Assembly: GCF_900547205.1 (NCBI RefSeq)
Contig: NZ_URFY01000056.1
Span: 1-29,880 of the forward strand
From: an uncultured Bacteroides sp.
GTDB lineage: Bacteria; Bacteroidota; Bacteroidia; Bacteroidales; Bacteroidaceae
Direction of reading: 5' to 3'
Length of the DNA stretch: 29,880 nt
Below the pieces are notes generated by a model, which worked only from the letters and a program-made list of their open reading frames with translations, ran no database searches and had not been told where the DNA came from. Positions 22,579 through 29,304 of the stretch are shown piece by piece. Numbering within the stretch: the first letter of the stretch is position 1; every line of letters begins with the position of its first letter. A program made the translations under genes and the position numbers.

Positions 22579-23691
22579 TCAATTTATCTGCTTATCATTT
22601 GCTTTATTATCTTCTTTTGCAGCTACTTCCTCATTCGTCACTTCTTCATTGTCTTCTTTTTGAATGTACAACGTCCGTGTGGGAAATGCAAATTCCAATC
22701 CTGCTTTATTGAAATCTTCCAAAATAGCCATATTCATATTTGAGGCAACTTTCAACACATCGCCCGGCTTGGTGATATAATACATATAGGTAATGACCAA
22801 TGCAGAATCGCCGTAACCGGAGAAATTGGTTATAATATCCGAAGAGTTGGAAGATACATTTTCCACCTTTGCAGGAATATCCTGCAATATTTGCAAGGCC
22901 TCTTTCATCTTTTCGGGAGTAGTATCATAGGTCAATCCGAGATTCAAGACTACCTTTCGCATGGGTTCGGAAGAAATATTGATGATAGAAGCATCGGTCA
23001 CTTTATAGTTCGGCATTGTGTTGACACGTCCGTCATAATCCTTAATCCGAGTACTACGAACACCTACGTCGATAACAGTTCCTTCGACGCCATTCACCCG
23101 AATCGTGTCGCCAATTCCAAACGGTTTGTCGGTAAAGATGGTAAAGGCTCCGAAGATATTCTTCACGGTGTCTTGCGCTGCCAAAGCGAAAGCGATACCA
23201 CCAATACCCAATGTTCCGAGTAGTGCACTGATATTGACACCGACATTGCTCAAAGCCATCACCAGACCGATTATCCAAACAATTACTAAGATCGTCCTTC
23301 TGATAATAGGCATCATCTTGTTGACATGACCACCGCGTTTTCCCCAATACAACTGAAGCAAGCCACTGAACAGGCGAGCAAAAACCCAGGTGATAGTCAA
23401 TACTATCAAAATCCCATAGGCATTATCTACAAACTTCACAAAATTATCGGGATAAACCAACCGGTGTATCGCTATCCAGATACCCAACAACATGACAGCA
23501 AATTTAAGAGGCGCTTCTACGGAGTAATAGATCACATCATCCAAATGATTGCTGGTCCGCTGAACAAAAGGTCTGACAAACTTCTTACTTACAAATGAAA
23601 TAAGTTTCACGATCACGATGGCCCCTAAAATAAAAAGGATGGAAATAATCCAAGTGCTTAGAGTATTTCCTAAAAACTCTCTTTCTAACAT
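22579..23691 (-). CDS. MscS-family mechanosensitive channel
   Basis: A 370-residue inner-membrane channel that opens under membrane tension to release solutes in hypo-osmotic shock. Four helices are visible, at about 12-33, 58-78, 90-112 and 130-150. The pore-lining TM3 region reads NISALLGTLGIGGIAFALAA and QDTVKNIFGAF, the most conserved MscS segment. The beta domain follows with FGIGDTIRVNGVEGTV and GVRSTRIKDYDGRVNTMPN. An acidic/polar tail (EDNEEVTNEEVAAKEDNKA) ends the protein. Total length lies between MscS (286) and larger homologues. No clear -7 element is found upstream. Confidence 0.93.
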   Translation of the reverse strand: MLEREFLGNTLSTWIISILFILGAIVIVKLISFVSKKFVRPFVQRTSNHLDDVIYYSVEAPLKFAVMLLGIWIAIHRLVYPDNFVKFVDNAYGILIVLTITWVFARLFSGLLQLYWGKRGGHVNKMMPIIRRTILVIVWIIGLVMALSNVGVNISALLGTLGIGGIAFALAAQDTVKNIFGAFTIFTDKPFGIGDTIRVNGVEGTVIDVGVRSTRIKDYDGRVNTMPNYKVTDASIINISSEPMRKVVLNLGLTYDTTPEKMKEALQILQDIPAKVENVSSNSSDIITNFSGYGDSALVITYMYYITKPGDVLKVASNMNMAILEDFNKAGLEFAFPTRTLYIQKEDNEEVTNEEVAAKEDNKANDKQIN

Positions 23692-23856
23692 TCTCTAATT
23701 GATTTTGAGTGTACAACATCTTTTTTCATTACTAGAAGTTAACCACACAAAATAAAATTTGTTCGAGGGTTTAACATTATACAGTAGACTATACCCTGCA
23801 CCCCGTTGAAAGGACATTTCACGTTAGTTAAATAACAAATATTGTAACGGTACTTT

Positions 23857-23877
23857 CGAGCATAGCTCGTATTTTTG
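23857..23877 (+). promoter_or_regulatory. Promoter of the TnsA-like gene with an adjoining palindrome
   Basis: TATTTTTG (23870-23877) fits TAnnTTTG. A perfect palindrome CGAGC-ATA-GCTCG (23857-23869) abuts it upstream and could be an operator. The nearest TTG (23842-23844) is 25 bases away, too far for the normal spacing. The start would fall at about 23882-23884, at the ATG itself. Confidence 0.45.
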
Positions 23878-23883
23878 TATACC

Positions 23884-24642
23884 ATGCTAAGTAAAGAACA
23901 GAAATTATATAGAAAAATCCTTTGGTTCGACAATAGACTCCATTATGAAATTGATTTCTTCGACCTTCTCCAACCCCAGAGACAGGTTTCGGAGCATCAT
24001 AGATATAAAAGCGGTGTGTTTTATTCGGAGAAATGCAAAAGGGAAATACAATATGAGTCGGGTCTGGAACTAAGTTTTATCAAGCAACTCGAACGATTGA
24101 GCAATGTTCTCTTCTACTATGAGCAACCAGTGCAGATAGGTTATTGGCGCGGACGTAAAAAACAAACCTATACTCCCGACTTCGGAATCTATCTAGACAC
24201 TAAAGAATTTGTTTTGGTAGAAATAAAAGACCTGTCGAGTATGCTCGACGACAGAGTGCAAATGAAAGCTGAAGCACTGATGGGCTTTTGTGCAAAAAGA
24301 GGATTCGGGCTTTTGCTTTACGACGGGAAATATACTTTTGATAAGCTTTTGAAATCACGAAACAATCGCAAACTCGAAAAAGAAGTCTTAAACGCACTCA
24401 ATAATAATGTGCTGAGGGGAAAACAATACAAAGAAATAATGAAAAAGTGCAATTCCACACAGAACGAATTGCTAAAGGTGATTATCAAGCATAATCTTAA
24501 ATTCAAACCCTTTCCTTTCAAACTCCAACACGGAAACCAGAATTATCTTTTTCGCCAAGTATTTATTGAGAAAAGAAAGTATGAAGATTCATTAGAAGAA
24601 AAAATCCGTTGTGACTTCCGCACGGGCAGGCAAATAATATGA
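23884..24642 (+). CDS. Orphan TnsA-like PD-(D/E)XK endonuclease
   Basis: A 252-residue protein resembling the N-terminal domain of TnsA, the endonuclease subunit of Tn7-type transposition. The putative catalytic set is E62 (YESGLELSF), D99 (TYTPDFGIYL) and E113-I-K115 (VLVEIKDL). YYEQPVQIGYW (78-88) is the QP motif that commonly precedes it. The C-terminal third (about 150-230) is basic and helical, perhaps a winged helix. No TnsB, TnsC or TnsD gene and no transposon ends are seen nearby, so this is a stand-alone nuclease. I start it at the ATG; an in-frame TTG at 23875 lies inside the -7 box. Alternative: a nuclease of defence or repair function. Confidence 0.75.
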   Translation: MLSKEQKLYRKILWFDNRLHYEIDFFDLLQPQRQVSEHHRYKSGVFYSEKCKREIQYESGLELSFIKQLERLSNVLFYYEQPVQIGYWRGRKKQTYTPDFGIYLDTKEFVLVEIKDLSSMLDDRVQMKAEALMGFCAKRGFGLLLYDGKYTFDKLLKSRNNRKLEKEVLNALNNNVLRGKQYKEIMKKCNSTQNELLKVIIKHNLKFKPFPFKLQHGNQNYLFRQVFIEKRKYEDSLEEKIRCDFRTGRQII

Positions 24643-24797
24643 AAAAGTGCCGCTCTATCGTTAATTAATCATAGATAAGCCTAGCATCAAATATCCATTT
24701 CGAACTAATAAATAACGGGCTCTGTTTCATGAAGTAAGATGCGCATCCATATATAATCCGGATATTATATTTATAAACCAATTAATTATTAAAGATT

Positions 24798-25028
24798 ATG
24801 GCACATAATTCACCCAACGAAGGAAAGGTCACGAAAGCAATAGAAAAGCAGACCTCCAAAGTTCCTTCTGTCGTCTATCTGGCGGCTGCATTTGCCTCAA
24901 TGGCTGGTTCTCTCACACTTAAACTCATGGGGCATAAAGGCAAAGCATTGTTTATCGGACAATGGGCGGCTCCATTTCTGATCTTAGGACTTTACAATAA
25001 AATAGTAAAGACAGAAGGTCACGATTAA
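24798..25028 (+). CDS. Small two-helix membrane protein of unknown function
   Basis: A 76-residue protein. The N terminus is hydrophilic (MAHNSPNEGKVTKAIEKQ). Two hydrophobic segments follow at about 25-44 (VYLAAAFASMAGSLTLKL) and 50-68 (ALFIGQWAAPFLILGLY), and the tail KIVKTEGHD is charged. It is preceded by about 155 bases without another gene, in which I find no good promoter match, and followed by a strong hairpin terminator. The protein family is not recognised; intact codons, good helices and a dedicated terminator support a real gene. Confidence 0.7.
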   Translation: MAHNSPNEGKVTKAIEKQTSKVPSVVYLAAAFASMAGSLTLKLMGHKGKALFIGQWAAPFLILGLYNKIVKTEGHD

Positions 25029-25033
25029 ATAGC

Positions 25034-25088
25034 ATATTAGCTGTGTTGATGGATTGTTTCCGTATCGGCACAGCTAATATCTTTTTTA
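25034..25088 (+). terminator. Terminator of the small membrane protein gene
   Basis: A perfect 12-bp stem pairs ATATTAGCTGTG (25034-25045) with CACAGCTAATAT (25069-25080) around a 23-base loop, followed by CTTTTTTA. Confidence 0.85.
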
Positions 25089-25108
25089 TAATATGAAAGC
25101 TTACGAAT

Positions 25109-25729
25109 CTAATTCGCAGCTTTCTGACTATAAATCACCTTGTCTCTCTGACTGATGGTCCACAGACCATTGATGAGCCTTACGTTTTTCGTATCATCAT
25201 CTTCTACGTTCCAGGCATATCCTCCTGAAGGCAAACCGCGTCTCTCCAATATTTCATTCGGCTTCATATTGGAAAAGAAAAGTTCCAGACGCGTAGAATC
25301 GGGACTGAACACAATGAAAGCAGTATTATTTGTTCCATCCGTCGATTCCGTACGAATCCCTTTTTCAAATACACGGATACAGTCTTTCTGCACCTCACTC
25401 CACACATATCCGGCAGAGCCAATGCAACCATGTTCATCCCTGTCAGCTCCTAATTTGGGAGTTTGCGGAAACTGCACCAGTTTAGTGGCTTGCATACCGG
25501 GAGTATATTTTCCGGCATAAAACACTTCTAAAGTATCGTTCAGAAGCAAACCGTCAACTTGCTCTTTATTCGCATCCAACGTACTGAATGACAGGGTGTC
25601 ATTTTTATCTGTAACAATCGTTACCGTATTCATGGTTGCATCGCTAACGATACCTTTCGAGCTATTCATCTCCGGCGTGCAACTTCCCATGAAACACAAA
25701 AATCCTAACGCTACTATTACTGTTCTCAT
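25109..25729 (-). CDS. Lipoprotein of unknown function
   Basis: A 206-residue exported lipoprotein with lipobox CFMGSC (C17). The first half resembles a small beta domain (NTVTIVTDKNDTLSFST, DTLEVFYAGKYTPG). The central segment GCIGSAGYVWSEVQKDCIRV carries two cysteines 15 residues apart, a pattern I associate with small lipoproteins and peptidase-inhibitor-like proteins, but I cannot name the family. The C-terminal part (SGGYAWNVEDDDTKNVRLIN) ends with YSQKAAN. The -7 element TATCTTTG on the minus strand at 25764-25771 is exact but lacks a -33 partner. It converges with the small membrane protein gene. Confidence 0.8.
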   Translation of the reverse strand: MRTVIVALGFLCFMGSCTPEMNSSKGIVSDATMNTVTIVTDKNDTLSFSTLDANKEQVDGLLLNDTLEVFYAGKYTPGMQATKLVQFPQTPKLGADRDEHGCIGSAGYVWSEVQKDCIRVFEKGIRTESTDGTNNTAFIVFSPDSTRLELFFSNMKPNEILERRGLPSGGYAWNVEDDDTKNVRLINGLWTISQRDKVIYSQKAAN

Positions 25730-25763
25730 AACTAATTAATAATTATTTTTTAAAAATTGTATG

Positions 25764-25771
25764 CAAAGATA
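25764..25771 (-). promoter_or_regulatory. -7 element of the lipoprotein gene
   Basis: TATCTTTG on the minus strand, 35 bases before the ATG at 25729. No TTTG or TTG is found 18-21 bases upstream; the surroundings are very AT-rich. Confidence 0.45.
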
Positions 25772-25874
25772 CATGTAATACAATAATAAATGCCCTATTC
25801 TTACATATAATAACAATTTTATTTCATTTATACCTTCTATTTACTTCAAAGAATCCTTTATTTATTCACGTTAG

Positions 25875-26228
25875 TCATTCTCGCTTTCCATGTTTCCTTT
25901 CAAATAATTCCTTGTTTTTTATACCCCATTCTAGCATAGCATCAATAATCGGAATGAGTGTCATTCCTAGTTGGGTAATTGAATATTCGGAGCGTGGTGG
26001 AAGTTCGGGGAAAATAATTTTTTCAACTAAACCGTCTTCCACCAGTTCTTTAAGTTGCATATCGATTACTCGCGGAGTTGCTTCCGGCAACGCTTTATGA
26101 AGTTCGCTCGGACGCATGGGCTTATAACGAAGTTCATCCAATATGCATGACTTCCATTTAGAGTCGATTAAACTCATAGTCAATCGCAACGGACAATCTA
26201 AGTCGACGGGTATCTTTCTTTCGTACAT
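25875..26228 (-). CDS. HxlR-family winged-helix transcriptional regulator
   Basis: A 117-residue DNA-binding regulator. A conserved cysteine, C12, lies in DLDCPLRLTMSLIDSKWKS. The winged helix includes RPSELHKALPEATPRVIDMQ (recognition helix region), followed by LVEDGLVEKIIFPELPPRSE and the dimerisation helix LIPIIDAMLEWG. This is the HxlR/YodB/QorR family, many members of which sense electrophiles or oxidants through the cysteine. It is divergent from an NTF2-like gene, with a palindrome between the promoters that is the likely binding site. Confidence 0.92.
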   Translation of the reverse strand: MYERKIPVDLDCPLRLTMSLIDSKWKSCILDELRYKPMRPSELHKALPEATPRVIDMQLKELVEDGLVEKIIFPELPPRSEYSITQLGMTLIPIIDAMLEWGIKNKELFERKHGKRE

Positions 26229-26241
26229 ATCCTTTTTGTGG

Positions 26242-26270
26242 CAAATTTACGAAAACATTCAAAATATCAA
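26242..26270 (-). promoter_or_regulatory. Promoter of the HxlR regulator
   Basis: On the minus strand TAAATTTG (26242-26249) fits TAnnTTTG, and a TTG (26268-26270) lies 18 bases upstream. The leader is only about 10 bases. Confidence 0.55.
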
Positions 26271-26271
26271 G

Positions 26272-26295
26272 TATACCGATTAAATTTTCGGTATA
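26272..26295. promoter_or_regulatory. Candidate HxlR operator
   Basis: Perfect 8-bp arms TATACCGA (26272-26279) and TCGGTATA (26288-26295) enclose eight A/T bases. The site lies between the divergent -33 elements. The half CGGTA recurs at 26308-26312, next to the -33 of the plus-strand promoter, which suggests a second, weaker site. Confidence 0.55.
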
Positions 26296-26313
26296 TGAAT
26301 AATTTTACGGTAC

Positions 26314-26344
26314 TTGTATGGTAGCAAACAACCGCGTAACTTTG
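26314..26344 (+). promoter_or_regulatory. Promoter of the NTF2-like gene
   Basis: TTG (26314-26316), 20 bases, TAACTTTG (26337-26344). The transcript should start near 26350, with a leader of about 18 bases. Confidence 0.65.
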
Positions 26345-26367
26345 CAACAAATTAAAATCAAGGAATT

Positions 26368-26751
26368 ATGAGAGCAAATATCGCAGAGTACAAAGCAGTA
26401 GAAGAAGCTGCTATGAAGTTTGTTAAGAGTGTAGCAGAAGGTAACAGCGCCTTTGCAAAAGAACTGTTTGTTGAAGAAGCCGTATTGTTTGGCTATCTTG
26501 ACGGCAAGTTGGAACATGGTTCTATCGAACAATTTTATCATAATGTGGATACTGTAGGTGGCGGTGATAATTTCAATGCCCGGGTTGATATTGTTTCATT
26601 GGAAGAAACTGTTGCCGTGGTGCGTGTGCTCGAAGAGAATTGGGGAGGGAGGATTGACTTCACGGATTATTTACTCTTGCTGAAAATAAACGGTGAGTGG
26701 AAATGTGTTGCGAAGGCATACAATCAAAATTCAAATACTATTCAGAAATAA
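26368..26751 (+). CDS. NTF2-like / putative lumazine-binding protein
   Basis: A 127-residue protein of the SnoaL/NTF2-like fold, of the type annotated as putative lumazine-binding. An N-terminal helix (EYKAVEEAAMKFVKSVAEGN), LFVEEAVLFGYLDG, GSIEQFYHNVD and the closing strands VAVVRVLEENWGG, FTDYLLLLKINGEWKCVAKAY give the usual cone-shaped fold. No signal peptide is seen, so it is cytosolic. Function is unknown. It is probably controlled by the divergent HxlR regulator. Confidence 0.82.
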   Translation: MRANIAEYKAVEEAAMKFVKSVAEGNSAFAKELFVEEAVLFGYLDGKLEHGSIEQFYHNVDTVGGGDNFNARVDIVSLEETVAVVRVLEENWGGRIDFTDYLLLLKINGEWKCVAKAYNQNSNTIQK

Positions 26752-26779
26752 CGTACATCACATTCCTATTGATAAAGTA

Positions 26780-26833
26780 GCTTTTCTCCGCAAAGAAACG
26801 GTCGTATCACTATGTTTGTAAGTGGAGAAAAGC
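26780..26833. repeat. Inverted repeat between the NTF2-like gene and vapE
   Basis: GCTTTTCTCCGC (26780-26791) and GTGGAGAAAAGC (26822-26833) pair over 12 bp with one G-U around a 30-base loop. No T run follows on either strand, so it is a poor terminator. It could be a 3'-end hairpin of one of the flanking transcripts. Confidence 0.4.
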
Positions 26834-26912
26834 ATTAACTACTTCTATGTATATATGAAAGTGACCAAAGCAGAGTGTCATATTTCTTCATAACAACATA
26901 TACAACAGCAAG

Positions 26913-28247
26913 TTACAGTGAAGGTACTTTTTTATCAGCCGAAACATCAGAAACATAATACCTGTTTCCGTAACACGTATGTTTTGTCATAAATCCCATC
27001 GCAGAAAGTCTCAGACTTAACTGACGCGCAGACACATCTTTCAAGGCTGCGGAATTAAATTTACGCATCACCTGATATATTTCTGCCGTCGTCAACCATA
27101 TACCCGTTTCCATTTCAAGCGGGCGGCGATAACAGCAATGAAAAACATCCTCCAAAAGAGTTTGACGATAGTAAGCCTTATTATGTTTCTGCAAGACTTT
27201 CTCTTCTTCTCTGTTTAAATAATCCGGTGCACCGGATTTCAATTCTTCTTTCAACTGCGCATATAACTGCTTATGTTCCAAAGGCTCTTCCGAAATAGGT
27301 TTTACCACCTCAACACACAGAAAGCGACGACTTCCTGTCGGGTCGGTCAGTATCTGATAGGCATTTGTGGTAGCTATAAAGGAAGCCAGTCGGGATTCAT
27401 TGATCCAACCCAAGCGCTTACCTCGAAAAACGGGAACGTTTACCATTTGGAGAAGATTCTTTAATGTAGCTTGCTGGCTCTCTTTTATCTTATCAAATTC
27501 ATCTAAATTAATCAATCCGTTTTTCACCAGTTTCTTCTCCGGCGAACTGCCTGCTGCCAGATTCAGATTATCAATGAAATAATGCCGCAACGAGTCGGGC
27601 ATCAGCAAACGGCAGAAGGTGCTCTTACTCAATCCCTGCTTTCCGCTTATCAACACGGGAGTAAGCACATTGGCGTGCAGGCGCTCTTCCCCACTCCACT
27701 GTGAAAGCATCGCCCGCAACCAGCAACGCCCGCCATGCAACCATATTTCATTGTCCGAAACACGTAGCAGCAAAGGCGTCACACGGTCTACTCCATCCCA
27801 AACAGGCAATTCTTCCACATAAAGATGGAAAGGATTGTAAGACTCCACTTTATTAGACAACACCAGAGTAGGTACATCCCCTCTCCAGCAAGCTATTCCT
27901 TCCAGACGCGCATCTACGATAATTCCATTCATTTCACGTTCGTCGACAGACCGGAAACGAGTCTTTCCACTCTTATCCCTGTATTCCGTAGCTCCGGTAA
28001 GCGTGTTATATCGAAACACGAAATTCTCATCCAAATATTCCTTTAATTGTAAAGTCATCGCTTGAGTCCATACCCCGGATTTGCCTGTCTTGTCACTCTC
28101 CTTTTCGGGCAACTCCTTCTTTTTTATCGTCTTGTGCTCCAACACTTCGGGAATCTCACGAATTAGCTTTTCCGGCTGGCACATTTGCTGTTTTAGGGCA
28201 AACAATTGTTTTATTGCCTCCACCATCTCTCTGATCATTGTTTTCAT
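26913..28247 (-). CDS. VapE-family P-loop ATPase (element-associated)
   Basis: A 444-residue protein of the virulence-associated E family, whose members occur in prophages, phage-inducible islands and Bacteroides elements and resemble primase/helicase ATPases. The Walker A-like motif is GKQGLSKST (202-210), Walker B is LINLDEFD (245-252), and an arginine-finger-like GSRRF follows TNAYQILTDPT. The C-terminal part (about 370-440, LTTAEIYQVMRKFN) looks like a DUF3874 winged helix. I start it at the ATG at 28247, eight bases after a GGAG Shine-Dalgarno and about 35 bases after the predicted start of transcription; an in-frame ATG at 28301 lies upstream of the promoter -7. No primase domain is visible. 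Confidence 0.85.
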   Translation of the reverse strand: MKTMIREMVEAIKQLFALKQQMCQPEKLIREIPEVLEHKTIKKKELPEKESDKTGKSGVWTQAMTLQLKEYLDENFVFRYNTLTGATEYRDKSGKTRFRSVDEREMNGIIVDARLEGIACWRGDVPTLVLSNKVESYNPFHLYVEELPVWDGVDRVTPLLLRVSDNEIWLHGGRCWLRAMLSQWSGEERLHANVLTPVLISGKQGLSKSTFCRLLMPDSLRHYFIDNLNLAAGSSPEKKLVKNGLINLDEFDKIKESQQATLKNLLQMVNVPVFRGKRLGWINESRLASFIATTNAYQILTDPTGSRRFLCVEVVKPISEEPLEHKQLYAQLKEELKSGAPDYLNREEEKVLQKHNKAYYRQTLLEDVFHCCYRRPLEMETGIWLTTAEIYQVMRKFNSAALKDVSARQLSLRLSAMGFMTKHTCYGNRYYVSDVSADKKVPSL

Positions 28248-28287
28248 ACTTGCTCCTTTTTTTCTTATTGTTCTGATTATCGAGATG

Positions 28288-28320
28288 CAAATGTATAGCA
28301 ATAACTATCGGATTTACAAA
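28288..28320 (-). promoter_or_regulatory. vapE promoter
   Basis: On the minus strand TTTG (28317-28320), 21 bases, TACATTTG (28288-28295). The transcript starts near 28282, before a GGAG ribosome-binding site (28252-28255) that is unusual for this genome. Confidence 0.7.
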
Positions 28321-28376
28321 TATTTAGACTCATGTTTTTAAAGAAAATGAAGTAATAAAAATAAGTCTATAAAGTA

Positions 28377-28407
28377 TTGTTTTTGATTAAATAAAGTAGT
28401 AATTTTG
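28377..28407 (+). promoter_or_regulatory. Promoter of the HU-like gene
   Basis: TTG (28377-28379), 20 bases, TAATTTTG (28400-28407). The start near 28413 puts the whole iteron array inside the first 100 bases of the transcript, with a leader of about 175 bases. Confidence 0.6.
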
Positions 28408-28430
28408 TCGCATCATATTAGTTGTAGCAC

Positions 28431-28457
28431 CAATTGTGCAATAGCTGTTGCACATTG
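28431..28457. repeat. Inverted repeat at the start of the iteron array
   Basis: CAATTGTGCAA (28431-28441) and TTGCACATTG (28448-28457) form an almost perfect palindrome around TAGCTG. The right arm is part of the first iteron. Confidence 0.65.
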
Positions 28458-28509
28458 TGTGAAACAGGTGTTGCATAATATATGAGTTAGCTGTTGCACA
28501 CAATGTGAG
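28441..28509 (+). repeat. Three tandem 23-bp iterons
   Basis: Units at 28441-28463, 28464-28486 and 28487-28509 repeat with no gap. All contain TGTTGCA at the same offset (28446, 28469 and 28492) and end in TGA plus a purine. Units 1 and 3 share AGCTGTTGCACA; unit 2 is diverged. Each unit resembles a dyad of TTGCACA and TGTGA. A period of 23 bases keeps the sites roughly on the same helix face every two turns. Possible roles are operator of the HU-like gene or replication iterons. Confidence 0.85.
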
Positions 28510-28587
28510 CTAGCCAATAGAAAGGCAAGAAATAAATAGAACAACTGCGTAAACCTGCTAATTAGTGCGCACAATACAATTAAAGCG

Positions 28588-29208
28588 ATGAATGCACTTT
28601 ATGATTTCTTCCTGACTCCCCAACCTAAAGATTCTAACAAAACCAGATATCATGCCCGACTGGTGGTGCGTGACACCGTTACGCTGGAAGATATAGCCGA
28701 ACTCATCGAATCCAGAAGCAGTTTAAGGAAAAGTGATGTGATGGGAGCCTTTATAGAGTTTGCCAACATTTTCAAAAAAGAATTATCCAACGGAAACAGT
28801 GTTCACATCCCCAGAGTCGGTTCGTTCCGCATCAAAGCGGAGTCTCCTGAAGTCCGCTCTCCCAAGGAAATGCGTGCCGAGAATATCCATTGTAGCGGAA
28901 TCGTTTTTACTCCGGAAAAAGATTTGCTTCGCGAATTGAAGAGTACTACTTTTGAAAAGGTTAGCAAAACCTGCCGGTCGCAAGAATTGAGTGATATAGA
29001 AATAGACGGTAAGTTAGCAGAATTTTTCAAGGACAATCCTTATATCACCACACAGCAACTCTGCTCATTATGCGAACTACGGAAAGCCACTGCACTCCGC
29101 AGATTAAAGCAGCGTGTAGATGAGGGAAAACTGACCCATCCGGGCTATCTCCGCTCTCCGTTTTACTTTCCCGTGCCGGGATGGTTCGGAGTGTCCAGAA
29201 ATAGATAG
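28588..29208 (+). CDS. HU-family (HU-HIG type) DNA-binding protein with C-terminal helix-turn-helix
   Basis: A 206-residue protein. Residues 1-125 form the HU-like fold of the Bacteroidetes HU-HIG group: YHARLVVRDTVTLEDIAELI, SDVMGAFIEFANIFKKELSN and GNSVHIPRVGSFRIKAES. Residues about 140-190 look like a winged helix (ITTQQLCSLCELRKATALRR), ending in a tail rich in aromatics and prolines (FYFPVPGWFGV). Genes of this type commonly pair with vapE-like genes and an amidase in Bacteroides; the amidase is absent here. The iteron array in its leader is a candidate autoregulatory target. A hairpin lies downstream. Confidence 0.85.
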   Translation: MNALYDFFLTPQPKDSNKTRYHARLVVRDTVTLEDIAELIESRSSLRKSDVMGAFIEFANIFKKELSNGNSVHIPRVGSFRIKAESPEVRSPKEMRAENIHCSGIVFTPEKDLLRELKSTTFEKVSKTCRSQELSDIEIDGKLAEFFKDNPYITTQQLCSLCELRKATALRRLKQRVDEGKLTHPGYLRSPFYFPVPGWFGVSRNR

Positions 29209-29252
29209 TCATTGTATGATACTGATATGATGGAAGTTACAGAGATATATGA

Positions 29253-29285
29253 TTGTGACATCATACGGTTTGTATGATGTCACAA
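29253..29285. terminator. Hairpin between the HU-like gene and the lipoprotein
   Basis: A perfect 14-bp stem (29253-29266 with 29272-29285) around GGTTT, core TGACATCATAC and GTATGATGTCA. No T run follows on either strand. It lies between converging genes, so a terminator or 3'-stabilising role is possible; a protein-binding palindrome is the alternative. Confidence 0.55.
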
Positions 29286-29304
29286 GTTCAAATCTGTTGA
29301 CTCA

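Larger units (their letters stand above)
28248..28587. promoter_or_regulatory. Divergent regulatory region between vapE and the HU-like gene
   Basis: 340 bases without a gene. From left to right it holds the vapE ribosome-binding site and promoter, an AT-rich stretch (28321-28376), the HU-like gene promoter, an inverted repeat (28431-28457), three 23-base iterons (28441-28509) and an AT-rich leader up to the HU-like ATG. It is described part by part in neighbouring entries. Confidence 0.7.

Noticed and set aside
23875..23883. In-frame TTG start for the TnsA-like nuclease, three codons upstream of the ATG
   Set aside because: The TTG is part of the TATTTTTG -7 element, and the ATG at 23884 is a better start.
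23875..24642. Complete Tn7-like transposon
   Set aside because: No TnsB, TnsC, TnsD or TniQ gene and no terminal repeats found around the TnsA-like gene.
28248..28301. Longer vapE from an ATG at 28301
   Set aside because: The -7 element at 28288-28295 lies inside this extension, and a Shine-Dalgarno supports the start at 28247.
28441..28509. CRISPR array
   Set aside because: The repeats abut with no spacers and are only three in number; they are iterons, not CRISPR.
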